Positions 37,988 through 50,820 of a stretch of 64,000 bases of DNA are shown piece by piece; position 1 is the first letter of the stretch; each line of letters begins with the position of its first letter. This stretch comes from Methylocaldum szegediense. Its GTDB lineage: Bacteria > Pseudomonadota > Gammaproteobacteria > Methylococcales > Methylococcaceae. A program made the position numbers and the translations under genes. Location: positions 3,692,001 to 3,756,000 of the forward strand of contig NZ_OX458333.1 of NCBI RefSeq assembly GCF_949769195.1. Reading direction: 5' to 3'. The notes below the pieces were generated by a model. The model did no database searches and had not been told where the DNA came from. It was given only the letters and a program-made list of their open reading frames with translations.

Positions 37988-38709
37988 CATCGATACCGCT
38001 TTATATCAGCTACGAACACGACTGCGATTATCTGCCGGGACGGCGGGCGCAGATGGCGTATGTCTCGCCGCGAGAGAGATTGGATGTCGGTATTTTTTCC
38101 TGGCTCGCAACCCGAGGTTTCCGGCGAAGCGGCGACATGGTTTACCGGCCGCACTGTCCAAGTTGTTCAGCCTGCATCCCGGTGCGGATACCGGTCGCAC
38201 AATTTCGGCCAAATCGGGGACAGCGACGGATTCAGCGGATGAATTCGGATCTGAAGGTCGTGCGGAAACCGGCTCGTTTCGAAGAAGCTCATTACCGACT
38301 TTTCATACGTTATCTCAGGGCGCGCCACTCGGATGGTCATATGGCCGAGTCTTCGCCAGGTGACTACATCCGTTTTCTCGCTTGCGGCTGGGCGGAGACC
38401 GGTTTTTACGAGTTCAGATTGGGCGATCGGTTACTGGCAGTAGCCGTTACCGACCATTTAATCGATGGGCTGTCGGCGGTTTATACGTTCTACGATCCCG
38501 AGTTGCCCGAACGGAGCCTTGGAACCAACGCGATTCTCTGGCAAACAGCCGAGGCCAGACGTCGCGGATTGGATTGGCTGTACCTCGGGTTCTGGATATC
38601 GGATTGCCGAAAAATGAGTTACAAGAGCGCGTTTCGCCCGCTGGAGGCGCTGGTCGGCGAAAACTGGGTACTATTGGGGAAAGGCGAGAATATCGTGCCA
38701 GAAACTTAA
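37984..38709 (+). CDS. bpt: Aspartate/glutamate leucyltransferase
   Basis: Bpt moves leucine from tRNA to proteins with N-terminal Asp or Glu, creating a primary destabilising residue for ClpS. The 241-residue product resembles the ATE1-type fold, with the N-terminal cysteine region CPSCSACIPVRIPV and the late YTFYDPELPERSLGTNAIL and YLGFWISDCRKMSYK. Starting inside the aat stop (ATGA) it should be translated by coupling. The pair means both branches of bacterial N-end tagging are encoded here; E. coli has only Aat. Confidence 0.95.
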   Translation: MTSIPLYISYEHDCDYLPGRRAQMAYVSPRERLDVGIFSWLATRGFRRSGDMVYRPHCPSCSACIPVRIPVAQFRPNRGQRRIQRMNSDLKVVRKPARFEEAHYRLFIRYLRARHSDGHMAESSPGDYIRFLACGWAETGFYEFRLGDRLLAVAVTDHLIDGLSAVYTFYDPELPERSLGTNAILWQTAEARRRGLDWLYLGFWISDCRKMSYKSAFRPLEALVGENWVLLGKGENIVPET

Positions 38710-38711
38710 TG

Positions 38712-38720
38712 TGATATTAT
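38712..38720 (+). promoter_or_regulatory. Candidate extended -10 promoter for infA
   Basis: TGA followed by TATTAT (38715-38720) forms an extended -10 element with no good -35 hexamer. It begins just after the bpt stop and lies 40 bases before the infA ATG, which would let infA be expressed independently of the transferase genes. Confidence 0.4.
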
Positions 38721-38759
38721 TCACCCTTTACCATTTGAGTGCATTTCTGAGAGAGGTTT

Positions 38760-38978
38760 ATGTCGAAAGAAGATCACATCGAAATGGAAGGCAAAGTGAT
38801 CGAAACTTTGCCTAATACGACTTTTCGCGTCCAATTGGATAACGGCCATATCATTACGGCGCACATTTCCGGAAAAATGCGTAAACATTACATCCGCATT
38901 CTTACGGGCGACCGTGTAAAAGTGGAAATGACGCCGTACGATTTAACCAAAGGACGGATCACCTTTCGTCAGCGGTAA
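38760..38978 (+). CDS. infA: Translation initiation factor IF-1
   Basis: IF-1 binds the ribosomal A site during initiation. The 72-residue S1-type OB-fold protein ([40 protein letters not shown]) matches the family end to end. A GAGAGAGG ribosome site lies just upstream. It is separated from the converging clpA by only four bases. The aat-infA-clpA neighbourhood is conserved across gammaproteobacteria. Confidence 0.98.
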   Translation: MSKEDHIEMEGKVIETLPNTTFRVQLDNGHIITAHISGKMRKHYIRILTGDRVKVEMTPYDLTKGRITFRQR

Positions 38979-38982
38979 GCTC

Positions 38983-41250
38983 TCAGACCGCTGCCGTTTC
39001 TTGCACGCTTTCGATGGTGAACGACAGTTGACCATCTGCCACGCCGATTCTCACTATTCCGCCTTCGCTCAGCTTGCCGAATAGGATTTCTTCGGCCAGG
39101 GGCTTTTTGATATTTTCCTGAATGACCCGGGCCATCGGTCTCGCTCCCATAGACGGATCGAAACCGTGTTCGGCCAGCCACTCGCGCGCATCGGGCTCCA
39201 GGACCAGAGAAACCCGCTTTTCGGCCAGCTGCGATTCCAGTTCGAACATGAACTTGTCGACGACCTGGCCAATGGTCTCCAGGCTAAGCGGCTTGAACTG
39301 GATAATGGCATCCAGCCGGTTGCGGAACTCGGGCGAAAACATCCGCTCGATGACCTTCATACTGTCGGTGGAGTGATCCTGCTGGGTGAAACCGATCGAT
39401 GGACGGCCTCCTTCGGCGGCCCCGGCATTGGTCGTCATGATCAGGATGATATTCCGGAAATCGGCCTTGCGTCCATTGTTGTCGGTCAAAGTGCCGTGAT
39501 CCATGACCTGCAGCAACAGGTTGAACACGTCGCTATGCGCTTTCTCGATCTCGTCAAGCAGGAGTACGGCATGAGGATGCTTGTTGACCTCGTCAGTCAG
39601 CAGACCTCCCTGATCAAAACCGACATAACCGGGTGGTGCCCCGATCAAGCGGGAAACGGTATGCCGTTCCATGTATTCGGACATATCGAAGCGGATGAGC
39701 TCGATGCCCAGTACCTTGGCCAACTGACGGGTGACCTCCGTTTTTCCGACACCGGTTGGACCTGCGAACAGGAAGCAGCCTATGGGTTTTTGCGCTTCAC
39801 GAAGTCCCGCGCGCGACAGCTTGATCGCGGAGGCCAGAGTCGAAATGGCTTCGTCCTGACCGAACACCAGCATCTTTAGGTTCTTTTCGAGGTCCCGCAG
39901 TTTGTCTTTGTCGTTGGTGGAGACGGTTTTCGGCGGGATGCGCGCGATTTTCGAGACGATATCCTCAATCTCCAAAGTGCCGATCAGCTTCTTTCGACGC
40001 GACACCGGCAACAGGCGCTGACTGGCTCCGGCCTCGTCGATCACGTCGATCGCCTTGTCCGGAAGATGACGGTCGGTAATGTAACGATCGGACAATTCCG
40101 CTGCCGTGCGGAGCGCCGCCAACGAATATTTCACGTCGTGGTGCTTTTCGAACCGGGACTTGAGTCCGCGCAGAATATGATAGGTCTCGTCGACCGTAGG
40201 CTCATGGATGTCGATTTTCTGAAAACGGCGGGCCAAAGCTCGGTCTTTTTCGAAAATACCGCGATATTCCTGGTAGGTGGTGGACCCTATGCAGCGCAGT
40301 TCACCTGAGGCCAACACCGGCTTAATCAGGTTCGACGCGTCCATCACGCCGCCCGATGCCGATCCGGCTCCAATAATGGTGTGGATCTCGTCGATGAATA
40401 GAATCGAGTTAGGCTCTTTCTTGAGCTGAGCGAGCAGTGCTTTGAGACGCTTCTCGAAATCGCCGCGGTATTTGGTTCCGGCGACCAAAGAGCCGAGATC
40501 CAACGCGTAAATCGTGCTGTCCGCCAGGATTTCCGGCACTTCGTTGTCGACGATCTTCTTGGCCAGCCCCTCAGCGATCGCGGTCTTACCGACGCCGGCC
40601 TCGCCGACTAGCAAAGGATTGTTCTTGCGACGCCGGCACAGGACCTGAATGGTACGTTCGATTTCACCCTTGCGTCCGATCAGCGGGTCGATTTTGCCAC
40701 GTTTTGCCAACTCGTTGAGGTTGGTGGCGAATTTCTCTAGCGGATTGGCGGTGGCGCCGTCACCGTCGTCGCCATCCGACGCGGTGCTGCCTTTCGGGGT
40801 GGTGTCCGAATCTTCGCGAACTTTCGAAATACCGTGGGAAATGTAGTTGACGACGTCTAGGCGGGTCACGTCTTGCTTGTTGAGCAGATAGACCGCTTGG
40901 GAGTCCTGCTCGCTGAAAATAGCGACCAGGATGTTGGCGCCGGTGACCTCTTTCTTGCCCGAAGACTGCACGTGGAACGCCGCCCTCTGGAGCACCCTCT
41001 GAAAACCTAGTGTCGGCTGAGTTTCCCGTTTTACTCCCGGCGGAATTAATGGAGTCGTTTCGTCCAGGAATTCGGTGAGTTCCCTTCTCAATTGATCGAT
41101 GTTCGCGCCGCAGGCTCGAAGCACTTCAACCGCAATCGAGTTGTCGAGCATCGCGAGCAAAAGATGCTCCACGGTAATGAACTCGTGCCTTTTTTCGTAG
41201 GCCGACCGGAATGCCACATTTAATGAATATTCGAGTTCTTTGCTTAACAT
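38983..41250 (-). CDS. clpA: ATP-dependent Clp protease ATP-binding subunit ClpA
   Basis: ClpA unfolds substrates and feeds them to ClpP. The 755-residue protein has the N-domain that docks ClpS (about 1-145), an acidic linker rich in Asp and Gly (about 150-170), D1 with Walker A GEAGVGKT, and D2 with Walker A GPTGVGKT. There is no ClpB-type middle domain. Length matches E. coli ClpA (758). It lies 15 bases after clpS and is convergent with infA. clpP is not in the window. Confidence 0.97.
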   Translation of the reverse strand: MLSKELEYSLNVAFRSAYEKRHEFITVEHLLLAMLDNSIAVEVLRACGANIDQLRRELTEFLDETTPLIPPGVKRETQPTLGFQRVLQRAAFHVQSSGKKEVTGANILVAIFSEQDSQAVYLLNKQDVTRLDVVNYISHGISKVREDSDTTPKGSTASDGDDGDGATANPLEKFATNLNELAKRGKIDPLIGRKGEIERTIQVLCRRRKNNPLLVGEAGVGKTAIAEGLAKKIVDNEVPEILADSTIYALDLGSLVAGTKYRGDFEKRLKALLAQLKKEPNSILFIDEIHTIIGAGSASGGVMDASNLIKPVLASGELRCIGSTTYQEYRGIFEKDRALARRFQKIDIHEPTVDETYHILRGLKSRFEKHHDVKYSLAALRTAAELSDRYITDRHLPDKAIDVIDEAGASQRLLPVSRRKKLIGTLEIEDIVSKIARIPPKTVSTNDKDKLRDLEKNLKMLVFGQDEAISTLASAIKLSRAGLREAQKPIGCFLFAGPTGVGKTEVTRQLAKVLGIELIRFDMSEYMERHTVSRLIGAPPGYVGFDQGGLLTDEVNKHPHAVLLLDEIEKAHSDVFNLLLQVMDHGTLTDNNGRKADFRNIILIMTTNAGAAEGGRPSIGFTQQDHSTDSMKVIERMFSPEFRNRLDAIIQFKPLSLETIGQVVDKFMFELESQLAEKRVSLVLEPDAREWLAEHGFDPSMGARPMARVIQENIKKPLAEEILFGKLSEGGIVRIGVADGQLSFTIESVQETAAV

Positions 41251-41265
41251 AGAATCAGGGCCTGT

Positions 41266-41586
41266 TCAGGCTTCCTCCATCGTGCAAAGCAGAGGATGCT
41301 GGTGCTGCCGAGAATAATCGTTCACCAACTGGACCTTGGTTTCTGCAACGTCTTTCGAAAAGACGCCGCAAACGCCGATGCCCCGTGTGTGAACGTGAAG
41401 CATAATCTGGGTAGCTTTTTCCTCGCTCATGCCGAAGAACGTTTTCAATACCAAAACGACGAAATCCATCGGAGTGAAGTCGTCGTTCAACAGAATCACT
41501 TTATAAAGCGGTGGCCGTTTGAGTTTTGGCTTCGCTTCCTGTACCGCAACATCATCTGTGAGTTTGTAGTCAGGATGTTGTGCCAT
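41266..41586 (-). CDS. clpS: ClpS adaptor protein
   Basis: ClpS recognises N-terminal Leu, Phe, Tyr and Trp and delivers such proteins to ClpA. The 106-residue product has a flexible N-terminus and the conserved [31 protein letters not shown] and AETKVQLV blocks that build the residue-binding pocket. It is the first gene of clpS-clpA and has an extended -10 promoter candidate about 40 bases upstream. Confidence 0.97.
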   Translation of the reverse strand: MAQHPDYKLTDDVAVQEAKPKLKRPPLYKVILLNDDFTPMDFVVLVLKTFFGMSEEKATQIMLHVHTRGIGVCGVFSKDVAETKVQLVNDYSRQHQHPLLCTMEEA

Positions 41587-41625
41587 TTTTCGCCCTTGAA
41601 CTGCAACAATGTCTAGACCAAGGCT

Positions 41626-41634
41626 ACTATAGCA
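41626..41634 (-). promoter_or_regulatory. Candidate extended -10 promoter for clpS-clpA
   Basis: On the minus strand TGC followed by TATAGT (41631-41626) forms an extended -10 element 40 bases before the clpS ATG. No clear -35 hexamer is present. Confidence 0.4.
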
Positions 41635-41708
41635 TTTGCGCGCTTCCTTGTATTAGACCGTTCCCAGTTGAATGATTTCCCCCATCCAGCGGCTTGCCGA
41701 GCTTGGTT

Positions 41709-42461
41709 TCACGATCGCGTCAAAGCGTTACGCCGATCCGGAAACGGGAGCTTTTTGGGGAGTATCCACATCTCGTACATTGAGACGACCCACATGAATA
41801 CAAATGCCATGGCTAATCCCGCGCCGCCTAGCACGACTAGAAGCGCGAAATTCGGGTTCAATTTAGTCAGCCACCAGGATGTGATGTCAAGCAGTAAGAA
41901 AGCGTAAGGCATGATGATCGCAGCGCTTTTCAGCTTCACGGGAACGCCAGTGGACAGGCCGAATATGAGCCCCACGAACATGAAAATGAAGGAAATGCCG
42001 AATAAATGGATGTGCGACACGCGTGTCAAAGACTGGAAGGTCGCTCCTTCATCCGATGCAGTTCGTGCCTTGATATTCTCGAACTGCGTGAAATCGGGAA
42101 TTCCGCTGGCTTCTGCGTTGTGGCAACTGATGCAACGCTGTTCGAAAATCGGTTTGATGTCTTTCTCGTACGACTTCTCGCTGGCGCCGTCGCGCACCCA
42201 TTGGATGATCTTGAAGCGCTCCTCGTCCGGGGCCATGGGTTTCATGGAGCCGTTCAGCTGGCTTTCCAGGACAGAGCCGGACCGGTTGCCGTAATAGCTG
42301 TACACGATATCTTCGATGGAAAGACCAAACTTACCATCCGCCATGCCGTGGGTGAACAGGATTTGAACCATCGCAACGGCATAGCCGATTGCGATGACCG
42401 TCAAATAACCGGAAAATAACAGCTTTATCGGTAATCCTAGACTGCTCAGGTTTAACGGCAT
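41709..42461 (-). CDS. Membrane-anchored c-type cytochrome-like protein with four predicted helices
   Basis: A 250-residue protein with a predicted helix at about 11-34, a loop of about 110 residues containing one covalent heme motif C110-I-S-C113-H114, and then three further hydrophobic segments (about 150-172, 178-196 and 203-228). The segment after the loop starts SHIHLFG, so H150 and H152 lie at the membrane edge. The heme motif needs a periplasmic loop. I do not recognise a named family; it may be an electron carrier or sensor. GGAG precedes the ATG at 42461 by seven bases. It is monocistronic, divergent from nudJ. Confidence 0.82.
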   Translation of the reverse strand: MPLNLSSLGLPIKLLFSGYLTVIAIGYAVAMVQILFTHGMADGKFGLSIEDIVYSYYGNRSGSVLESQLNGSMKPMAPDEERFKIIQWVRDGASEKSYEKDIKPIFEQRCISCHNAEASGIPDFTQFENIKARTASDEGATFQSLTRVSHIHLFGISFIFMFVGLIFGLSTGVPVKLKSAAIIMPYAFLLLDITSWWLTKLNPNFALLVVLGGAGLAMAFVFMWVVSMYEMWILPKKLPFPDRRNALTRS

Positions 42462-42616
42462 TATTCAGCTCCGGCCGGTAGGGGGAAATTGCAGGTCTGT
42501 CCTGGCCGGCTCACCGGCACCGACACACCTCGTACTTTAGTTTTTTAGTTCTGCTAGCCGGTTTTCTTTTAGCATACGCGAACAGGCTAAGCAATTTGAG
42601 CCTCAGTTAAAAGTTC

Positions 42617-44217
<1,601 letters not shown>

Positions 44218-44264
44218 ATTTCGCTTCCTCATTGCCAAGAATTACCAGAACCAAGGTTTTTTGA

Positions 44265-45626
<1,362 letters not shown>

Positions 45627-45640
45627 ACGATAAACAGACG

Positions 45641-46264
45641 ATGATAAAAAAAGCCTTATTCCTTCTTCTGGTCGCTCTGCCGGTATTTGCAGCCGCGGCG
45701 GAAGTGGCGCCTGTCCAGCGTTTGCGGGATTTTCTGGCGAGGGCAAACACCCTGCAAGCGGAATTTTCGCAGGTGATCATCGATGAAGCCGGCAATCCCG
45801 GGCAACGCACTAGCGGCGTGTTTTATCTTCAACGTCCCGGCAAATTCCGTTGGGATTACAAGAAGCCTTACAGCCAGGAAATCGTTTCAAGCGGCCAGAA
45901 GGTGTGGTTCTACGATGTCGATCTCGAGCAGGTCACAGCCAAGCGCCTGGATGAGGCGATCGGGTCCACGCCGGCTTTGCTTCTGAGCGGCGAAGTCGCC
46001 TTGGAAAACAATTTCAAGATCGAAAATCAAGGAAGCGACGAAGGTTTGTTCTGGATCAAGCTGGTCCCGAAGTCCGAGGACAGCGGATTCAAGTATGTCC
46101 TAATCGGCTTGGACGACAACACGCTGGCGGGCATGGAACTTGGCGACAATTTCGGCCAAGTCACCCGCATTTATTTCAGTAACGTCAAGACGGGAGTCAA
46201 GCTGGATCGCAACCTGTTCGAGTTCCGTCCTCCTCCGGGAGTCGACGTTTTCGAGGAAAGATGA
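45641..46264 (+). CDS. lolA: Outer-membrane lipoprotein carrier protein LolA
   Basis: LolA ferries lipoproteins across the periplasm from LolCDE to LolB. The 207-residue precursor has a signal peptide ([20 protein letters not shown]) and the family blocks [21 protein letters not shown] and [15 protein letters not shown]. The ATG at 45641 gives a normal signal peptide; an upstream TTG overlapping the purB stop is unlikely. It overlaps rarA by four bases, an arrangement (lolA-rarA) common in gammaproteobacteria. Confidence 0.96.
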   Translation: MIKKALFLLLVALPVFAAAAEVAPVQRLRDFLARANTLQAEFSQVIIDEAGNPGQRTSGVFYLQRPGKFRWDYKKPYSQEIVSSGQKVWFYDVDLEQVTAKRLDEAIGSTPALLLSGEVALENNFKIENQGSDEGLFWIKLVPKSEDSGFKYVLIGLDDNTLAGMELGDNFGQVTRIYFSNVKTGVKLDRNLFEFRPPPGVDVFEER

Positions 46265-47574
46265 GCACGGATTTCCAGAGACCCTTGGCTGACAGGATGC
46301 GGCCACGCTGCCTTGACGAATACGTCGGCCAGCGGCATTTGATATCGCCCGGGAAGCCGCTCTATGAAGCGATCAAGGCGGGCAAGTTACGTTCAATGAT
46401 TTTCTGGGGGCCGCCCGGCACCGGCAAGACGACCTTGGCGCGTATCGTCGCCCGGCATGCCGACGCCGAATTTCTGCCGATTTCGGCGGTACTGGCGGGC
46501 GTCAAGGAAATTCGGGAGGCGGTGGCGGAAGCCAAGCGGCTTTTGGCAGAACACAATCGACGTACTATTTTGTTTGTGGATGAGGTGCATCGCTTCAATA
46601 AATCCCAACAGGATGCGTTTCTGCCTCATGTGGAAGACGGTACCGTCTATTTCATCGGCGCTACCACCGAAAATCCTTCTTTCGAGCTTAACAACGCCTT
46701 GTTGTCGCGTGCTCGCGTCTACTTGTTGAAGCCTTTATCCGAAGACGATTTGCTCGAGCTTATCGAGCGTGCGCTGTCGGATTCTGAGCGCGGAGTCGGT
46801 CGGCCCGATCTCGTATTTCCGGACGAGCTGCGTGGTTGGTACGCCAGGGCGGCCGACGGCGATGCGAGAAAGGTTCTGAGCCTTTTGGAGATCACTCTCG
46901 ATCTGCTGGAGGCTGGGCAGAACGAAGTCACCCCGGACATCGCCCGGGAAGTGCTCGCCGGTGGTGGGGTCAGGCGATTCGATAAGCAGGGCGAGGATTT
47001 TTATAACCAGATTTCGGCGCTGCACAAATCGGTGCGGGGCAGCGCCCCAGATGCGGCTTTGTACTGGCTGTGCCGCATGTTGGATGGCGGTTGCGACCCA
47101 CTTTATCTCGCACGCCGCATCGTTCGTATCGCGAGTGAGGACATCGGCAATGCCGATCCTCGCGCACTGGAACTGGCGTTGAACGCCTGGGATGCTCAGG
47201 AGCGGCTTGGGAGCCCGGAAGGCGAGTTAGCCTTGGCCCAAGCTGTGCTGTATCTCGCTTGTGCCCCCAAGAGCAATGCGGTATACACCGCTTATAACGC
47301 GGCGCGCGCCGACGCTTCCAAGACCGGCAGTTTGGAAGTGCCGATGCATCTTCGCAATGCTCCCACGCGGTTGATGAAGGAACTCGATTACGGCAAGCAT
47401 TACCGCTACGCTCACGATGAACCTGAAGCGTATGTAGCGGGGGAGAACTATTTCCCTGACGGCTTTCAGCCTCGCTCGTATTACAAGCCGGTTCCGCGAG
47501 GGCTGGAAATCAAGATTGCGGAAAAATTGGAACGGCTAAAAGTCTTGGATGACGCAGCTCGGAACAAGACATAG
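46261..47574 (+). CDS. rarA: Replication-associated recombination protein RarA (MgsA)
   Basis: RarA is a clamp-loader-like AAA ATPase that acts at stalled replication forks. The 437-residue protein has [18 protein letters not shown], Walker [10 protein letters not shown], Walker [10 protein letters not shown] and sensor 1 [10 protein letters not shown], then the C-terminal tetramerisation domain ([25 protein letters not shown]). Length equals the family norm (E. coli 447). It starts within the lolA stop. Confidence 0.97.
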   Translation: MSTDFQRPLADRMRPRCLDEYVGQRHLISPGKPLYEAIKAGKLRSMIFWGPPGTGKTTLARIVARHADAEFLPISAVLAGVKEIREAVAEAKRLLAEHNRRTILFVDEVHRFNKSQQDAFLPHVEDGTVYFIGATTENPSFELNNALLSRARVYLLKPLSEDDLLELIERALSDSERGVGRPDLVFPDELRGWYARAADGDARKVLSLLEITLDLLEAGQNEVTPDIAREVLAGGGVRRFDKQGEDFYNQISALHKSVRGSAPDAALYWLCRMLDGGCDPLYLARRIVRIASEDIGNADPRALELALNAWDAQERLGSPEGELALAQAVLYLACAPKSNAVYTAYNAARADASKTGSLEVPMHLRNAPTRLMKELDYGKHYRYAHDEPEAYVAGENYFPDGFQPRSYYKPVPRGLEIKIAEKLERLKVLDDAARNKT

Positions 47575-47588
47575 CGACTACCAATCGG

Positions 47589-48239
47589 ATGAGTTTTATG
47601 AGCGACGACCAAGCGGGTCATGAAACTGGGAATGGGATAGGACCGGTGACCGGCAGGGAAGTGGAGAAAGAGCGCAGGCGATATTTTCGGATAGAAGACG
47701 AGATCATCCTTTTTTTCAGGGAAATTGCGCCTGACGAGATTCCCGACAATCGAAGTCCGCGGGAGTTTCCCTCGGATGCTTTCGCGCTTTCCGCCAGTTT
47801 GGACTTACTGACCCAAGAATCCCGTAAGCTACTGCGTAAGATTGAGCGGGATTCGCCCGAGGTTAGCGACTTCCTGAAAGTCATGGAGCGCAAAATCGAT
47901 CTCATCGCTCGGGCTTTTCTGAACTACGAAGCCAATTTGCCAGAACAATGCCCCCAGCGCGTGAGCCTCAGCGCGTCCGGTTTGTCATTCGACGTAGACA
48001 AGCCGTGTGCCGCTGGTAAAGTGTTGGAGATCAAGATGGTCTTGCAGCCGGAATTCGTCGGGCTGACCGCTTACGGTCGTGTCGTTTATTGCCAGAAGAA
48101 TGCTCCCAATTCCGAGTTGCCTTACCAGATTTCAGTAGATTTCGTTGGATTGCGCGATAGCGATCGGGAGTTGCTGATTCGGCACGTCGTCAGACGGCAG
48201 TTGCAACAGCTTAGAAATAAGAAGCAGCCGCCGGAATAA
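47589..48239 (+). CDS. PilZ-domain-containing protein with variant c-di-GMP motif
   Basis: The 216-residue protein has RRRYFR near residues 29-34 and, after a helical insert (about 60-105), VSLSASGLSFDV followed by a beta-rich C-terminus. This is the split layout of some longer PilZ proteins. The second element reads SxSxxG instead of D/NxSxxG, so c-di-GMP binding may be weak or lost. The start could be 47589 or the ATG at 47598. It lies between rarA and birA on the same strand. No transmembrane segment is seen. Confidence 0.75.
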   Translation: MSFMSDDQAGHETGNGIGPVTGREVEKERRRYFRIEDEIILFFREIAPDEIPDNRSPREFPSDAFALSASLDLLTQESRKLLRKIERDSPEVSDFLKVMERKIDLIARAFLNYEANLPEQCPQRVSLSASGLSFDVDKPCAAGKVLEIKMVLQPEFVGLTAYGRVVYCQKNAPNSELPYQISVDFVGLRDSDRELLIRHVVRRQLQQLRNKKQPPE

Positions 48240-48264
48240 GCGCTTTTCTGCGTTTTATCCCTTC

Positions 48265-49254
48265 ATGCAATACGATGAGCTGACCAAGACCCTGCTTCAT
48301 GTGTTGTCCGACAATGGCTTTCACTCGGGAACGGAGCTGGCGGGCCGTCTTGGTATCAGTAGGACGGCCGTGTGGAAAGCTGTGCGTGCCTTGGAGCTCC
48401 GCGGAATCGAAATCGCCGCCTTGCCGGGCAGAGGGTACCGGGTAGTGCAGCCCCTGGAGCTGCTCAACGAAACAGCCATTCGTGCCGCTCTGAAACCCGA
48501 GGTCGCGTGCCTGCTTAGCGCGCTACACGTTTACGACGAACTCGACTCGACCAACACGCATTTGATGCGCCTGGCCGCAGAAAGAGCCCCTTCGGGCGTG
48601 GTTTGCCTCGCTGAAACGCAAACGGCCGGTAAGGGACGAATTGGTCGCACTTGGCTTTCGCCCCTGGGAGCCAACGTTTATCTCTCGGTCCTGTGGCGTT
48701 ACGACGATCACGCTTTGATAGCCGGTCTTAGCTTAGCCGTCGGCGTGGCGGTGATTCGGGCACTGGAAAAATGCGGTGTCGTCGGAGTCGGACTCAAATG
48801 GCCAAACGATCTTTTGTGGGAAGGCCGCAAGCTAGGGGGAATCCTGCTGGAGGCGAGCGGGGAGGCCCATGGTGGATGTGCGGTGGTCGTGGGCTTGGGG
48901 ATAAACCGCTATATACCCTCCGCCGTGGGGCGCGAGATCGATCAGGCATGGGTCGATCTCTCTACCGTGGCGGGAGAATCCGCCCCGTCGAGGAACCGCC
49001 TGATCGCCTCGATTCTGAACGAATTGCTGCCATTATTGAACGATTACCAGCATACCGGGCTCCGGCATTATCTTCCGGAGTGGCGCCGCTATCATCATCT
49101 GAACGGCCGCGAGGTGATCGTCCGCCAAGGCGACATTGAAACCGTCGGCACGGTCGCGGATATTACCGAAGAAGGACTGCTCGTCCTAACGTGCAAGGAC
49201 GGAAAACGCCGAGAGTTCGCATCCGGCGATGTGCAGCTCCGCGTCGTTGGGTAA
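48265..49254 (+). CDS. birA: BirA: biotin-protein ligase and biotin operon repressor
   Basis: BirA activates biotin and attaches it to acetyl-CoA carboxylase, and represses biotin genes when charged. The 329-residue product has an N-terminal winged helix (LAGRLGISRTAVWKAVRAL, about 22-40), so it is the bifunctional type. The ligase core shows ELDSTNTHLM, AGKGRIGRTW (biotin loop), LKWPNDLLWEGRKLGGIL, and a C-terminal SH3-like domain (GTVADITEEGLLVL). The next gene, coaX, follows after 13 bases, the common birA-coaX pairing. Confidence 0.96.
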   Translation: MQYDELTKTLLHVLSDNGFHSGTELAGRLGISRTAVWKAVRALELRGIEIAALPGRGYRVVQPLELLNETAIRAALKPEVACLLSALHVYDELDSTNTHLMRLAAERAPSGVVCLAETQTAGKGRIGRTWLSPLGANVYLSVLWRYDDHALIAGLSLAVGVAVIRALEKCGVVGVGLKWPNDLLWEGRKLGGILLEASGEAHGGCAVVVGLGINRYIPSAVGREIDQAWVDLSTVAGESAPSRNRLIASILNELLPLLNDYQHTGLRHYLPEWRRYHHLNGREVIVRQGDIETVGTVADITEEGLLVLTCKDGKRREFASGDVQLRVVG

Positions 49255-49267
49255 GGAAGGGAGCGGG

Positions 49268-50011
49268 ATGTCGCTTCTGGTCGATATCGGCAACAGCCGT
49301 GTGAAGTGGGGTATCGTGCAGGACGATCGAATCGTTTCGGGGCAGCCATTTCCTTCGGCTGCCGAATCGCTGGAAAAATCGCTGAGTCACTACTGGCTTT
49401 CTCTTCCAGTCCCTCATCGCATATACGCCTGCAATGTCGCTGGCAGCAACGCAGAGCAGATCATTACTGCCTGGACGCAACGATACTGGGGGAATGCACC
49501 CCATTTCGTCAGGTCGGCGGAGCGGAGTTATGGCGTCTTAAACGGTTACGAAGAACCGGAAAAATTGGGTGTTGATCGCTGGGTCAGCCTAATCGCCTTA
49601 AGAATGCTCGCTAGGGGACCCGCATGCGTGGTCGACTGTGGAACCGCTTTGACGTTCGATGTGCTTGACGCGGACGGCAGGCATCTCGGCGGTCTTATCG
49701 CCCCCGGTCTCGCAATGATGAAACAGTCGCTGGTGCGGGATACGAAAGGCATCCGCGATATCGACTGCAGCGATTCCCGTTTTTTTGGGCGGAACACGGC
49801 GGCCGCTGTGAAGGGCGGTGTGCTGGCGGCCTGTACGGGATTGATCGAGAGATCCGTCCGAGAGGCCGCGAAAGAATTGGGACAGATGCCCGAGCTGGTG
49901 CTGACCGGCGGCGATGCGAACGAGGTGGCCGACACACTCGAAGCGCCGTGTACGGTTGTTCCGGATCTGATTCTGCGGGGACTGCTCCGCATCGCGAGAA
50001 GCGTTTCATGA
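49268..50011 (+). CDS. coaX: Type III pantothenate kinase
   Basis: CoaX phosphorylates pantothenate, the first step of coenzyme A synthesis, and is not feedback-inhibited by CoA. The 247-residue actin-fold protein has the phosphate loop DIGNSRVKWG at its start, GVDRWVSLIA, VVDCGTALTFDV and GGLIAPGLAMM. The ATG at 49268 has a purine-rich GGAAGGGAG upstream. Its stop overlaps the next gene by four bases. It is cotranscribed with birA, linking two cofactor pathways. Confidence 0.95.
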   Translation: MSLLVDIGNSRVKWGIVQDDRIVSGQPFPSAAESLEKSLSHYWLSLPVPHRIYACNVAGSNAEQIITAWTQRYWGNAPHFVRSAERSYGVLNGYEEPEKLGVDRWVSLIALRMLARGPACVVDCGTALTFDVLDADGRHLGGLIAPGLAMMKQSLVRDTKGIRDIDCSDSRFFGRNTAAAVKGGVLAACTGLIERSVREAAKELGQMPELVLTGGDANEVADTLEAPCTVVPDLILRGLLRIARSVS

Positions 50012-50775
50012 AATACACGTTTTACGGTCTAATTCTGGTGAACATCGTGTTCTTCCTATGGGAGAGCAACATACTCGGGCGAGGTAGCCATAGCGATGCG
50101 CCTTATCGGGAGTTGCAGCTACCCCGCACCGTGGAGCAAATCGTGTTGCTCAGGGAACGCAAAGACTTGCCCGAAAAAAACGCTGACGTGGATCTGGCTG
50201 AGGTATCCGCGACCGCAGCGAAATCGGAGCAGGCCAAAGAGATAGCGCAGTCCTTAAAAGAGATTGCTCCGATGGATGCGCCGTCTGTCCCGATGCTGGC
50301 AACAGTGCCGAACTGTTTTCAATGGGGGCCTGTCACTGATGAAACGCGGGCGCGCGGGATTTTGGAGCAGGTGAAAGTTCGCTCCAATGAGGCCAGCCTC
50401 GTCAAGAAACCTTCGGCGCTGACCGATGGCTGGTGGGTGCTGTTTCCCAAAGCTCACGATATGGACACTGCCAACTCGAATCGGAAGATGCTACTCGAGA
50501 AAGGGGTAACCGATCTGTGGTTGTTCGACAAAGGCCCTTTACAAGGGGCAATATCCCTTGGTCTTTTCAAGACCCGGGTCCGAGCAGAACAGGCGCAGAA
50601 AAAATTTACCGATCAAGGCATCATCACCGAGGTCGTGCCCCGTCAAGTACCAAGAGACGCCTATTGGGTGCGAATTCCCTGGACTGGCCCAACAACGGAT
50701 TTGGACGAACTTTTGAAGGCAACAGCGCGACAAAGTGCGACCGGGATGTCCGCATCGCTCATTCCCTGTGATTGA
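50008..50775 (+). CDS. Single-pass membrane protein with SPOR-like C-terminus
   Basis: The 255-residue protein starts with a membrane anchor (about 4-20, YGLILVNIVFFLWES), then a charged linker and a C-terminal repeat region in which ISLGLFKTRVRAEQAQKKF resembles the SPOR repeat. SPOR-like proteins behind coaX are seen in other gammaproteobacteria. It starts inside the coaX stop. It may bind peptidoglycan at the division site, but the match is weak and only partial. It is the last gene of birA-coaX. Confidence 0.75.
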   Translation: MKYTFYGLILVNIVFFLWESNILGRGSHSDAPYRELQLPRTVEQIVLLRERKDLPEKNADVDLAEVSATAAKSEQAKEIAQSLKEIAPMDAPSVPMLATVPNCFQWGPVTDETRARGILEQVKVRSNEASLVKKPSALTDGWWVLFPKAHDMDTANSNRKMLLEKGVTDLWLFDKGPLQGAISLGLFKTRVRAEQAQKKFTDQGIITEVVPRQVPRDAYWVRIPWTGPTTDLDELLKATARQSATGMSASLIPCD

Positions 50776-50795
50776 TCACTTCGATCAAATCGGCC

Positions 50796-50812
50796 CGGGG
50801 CTTTCAGCCCCG
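50796..50812. terminator. Hairpin between convergent operons
   Basis: CGGGGCT (50796-50802) pairs with AGCCCCG (50806-50812) around a 3-base loop in the 45-base gap between the SPOR-like gene and the converging heme A synthase gene. There is no T-run, so it is a weak bidirectional terminator candidate. Confidence 0.4.
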
Positions 50813-50820
50813 AACGGATG

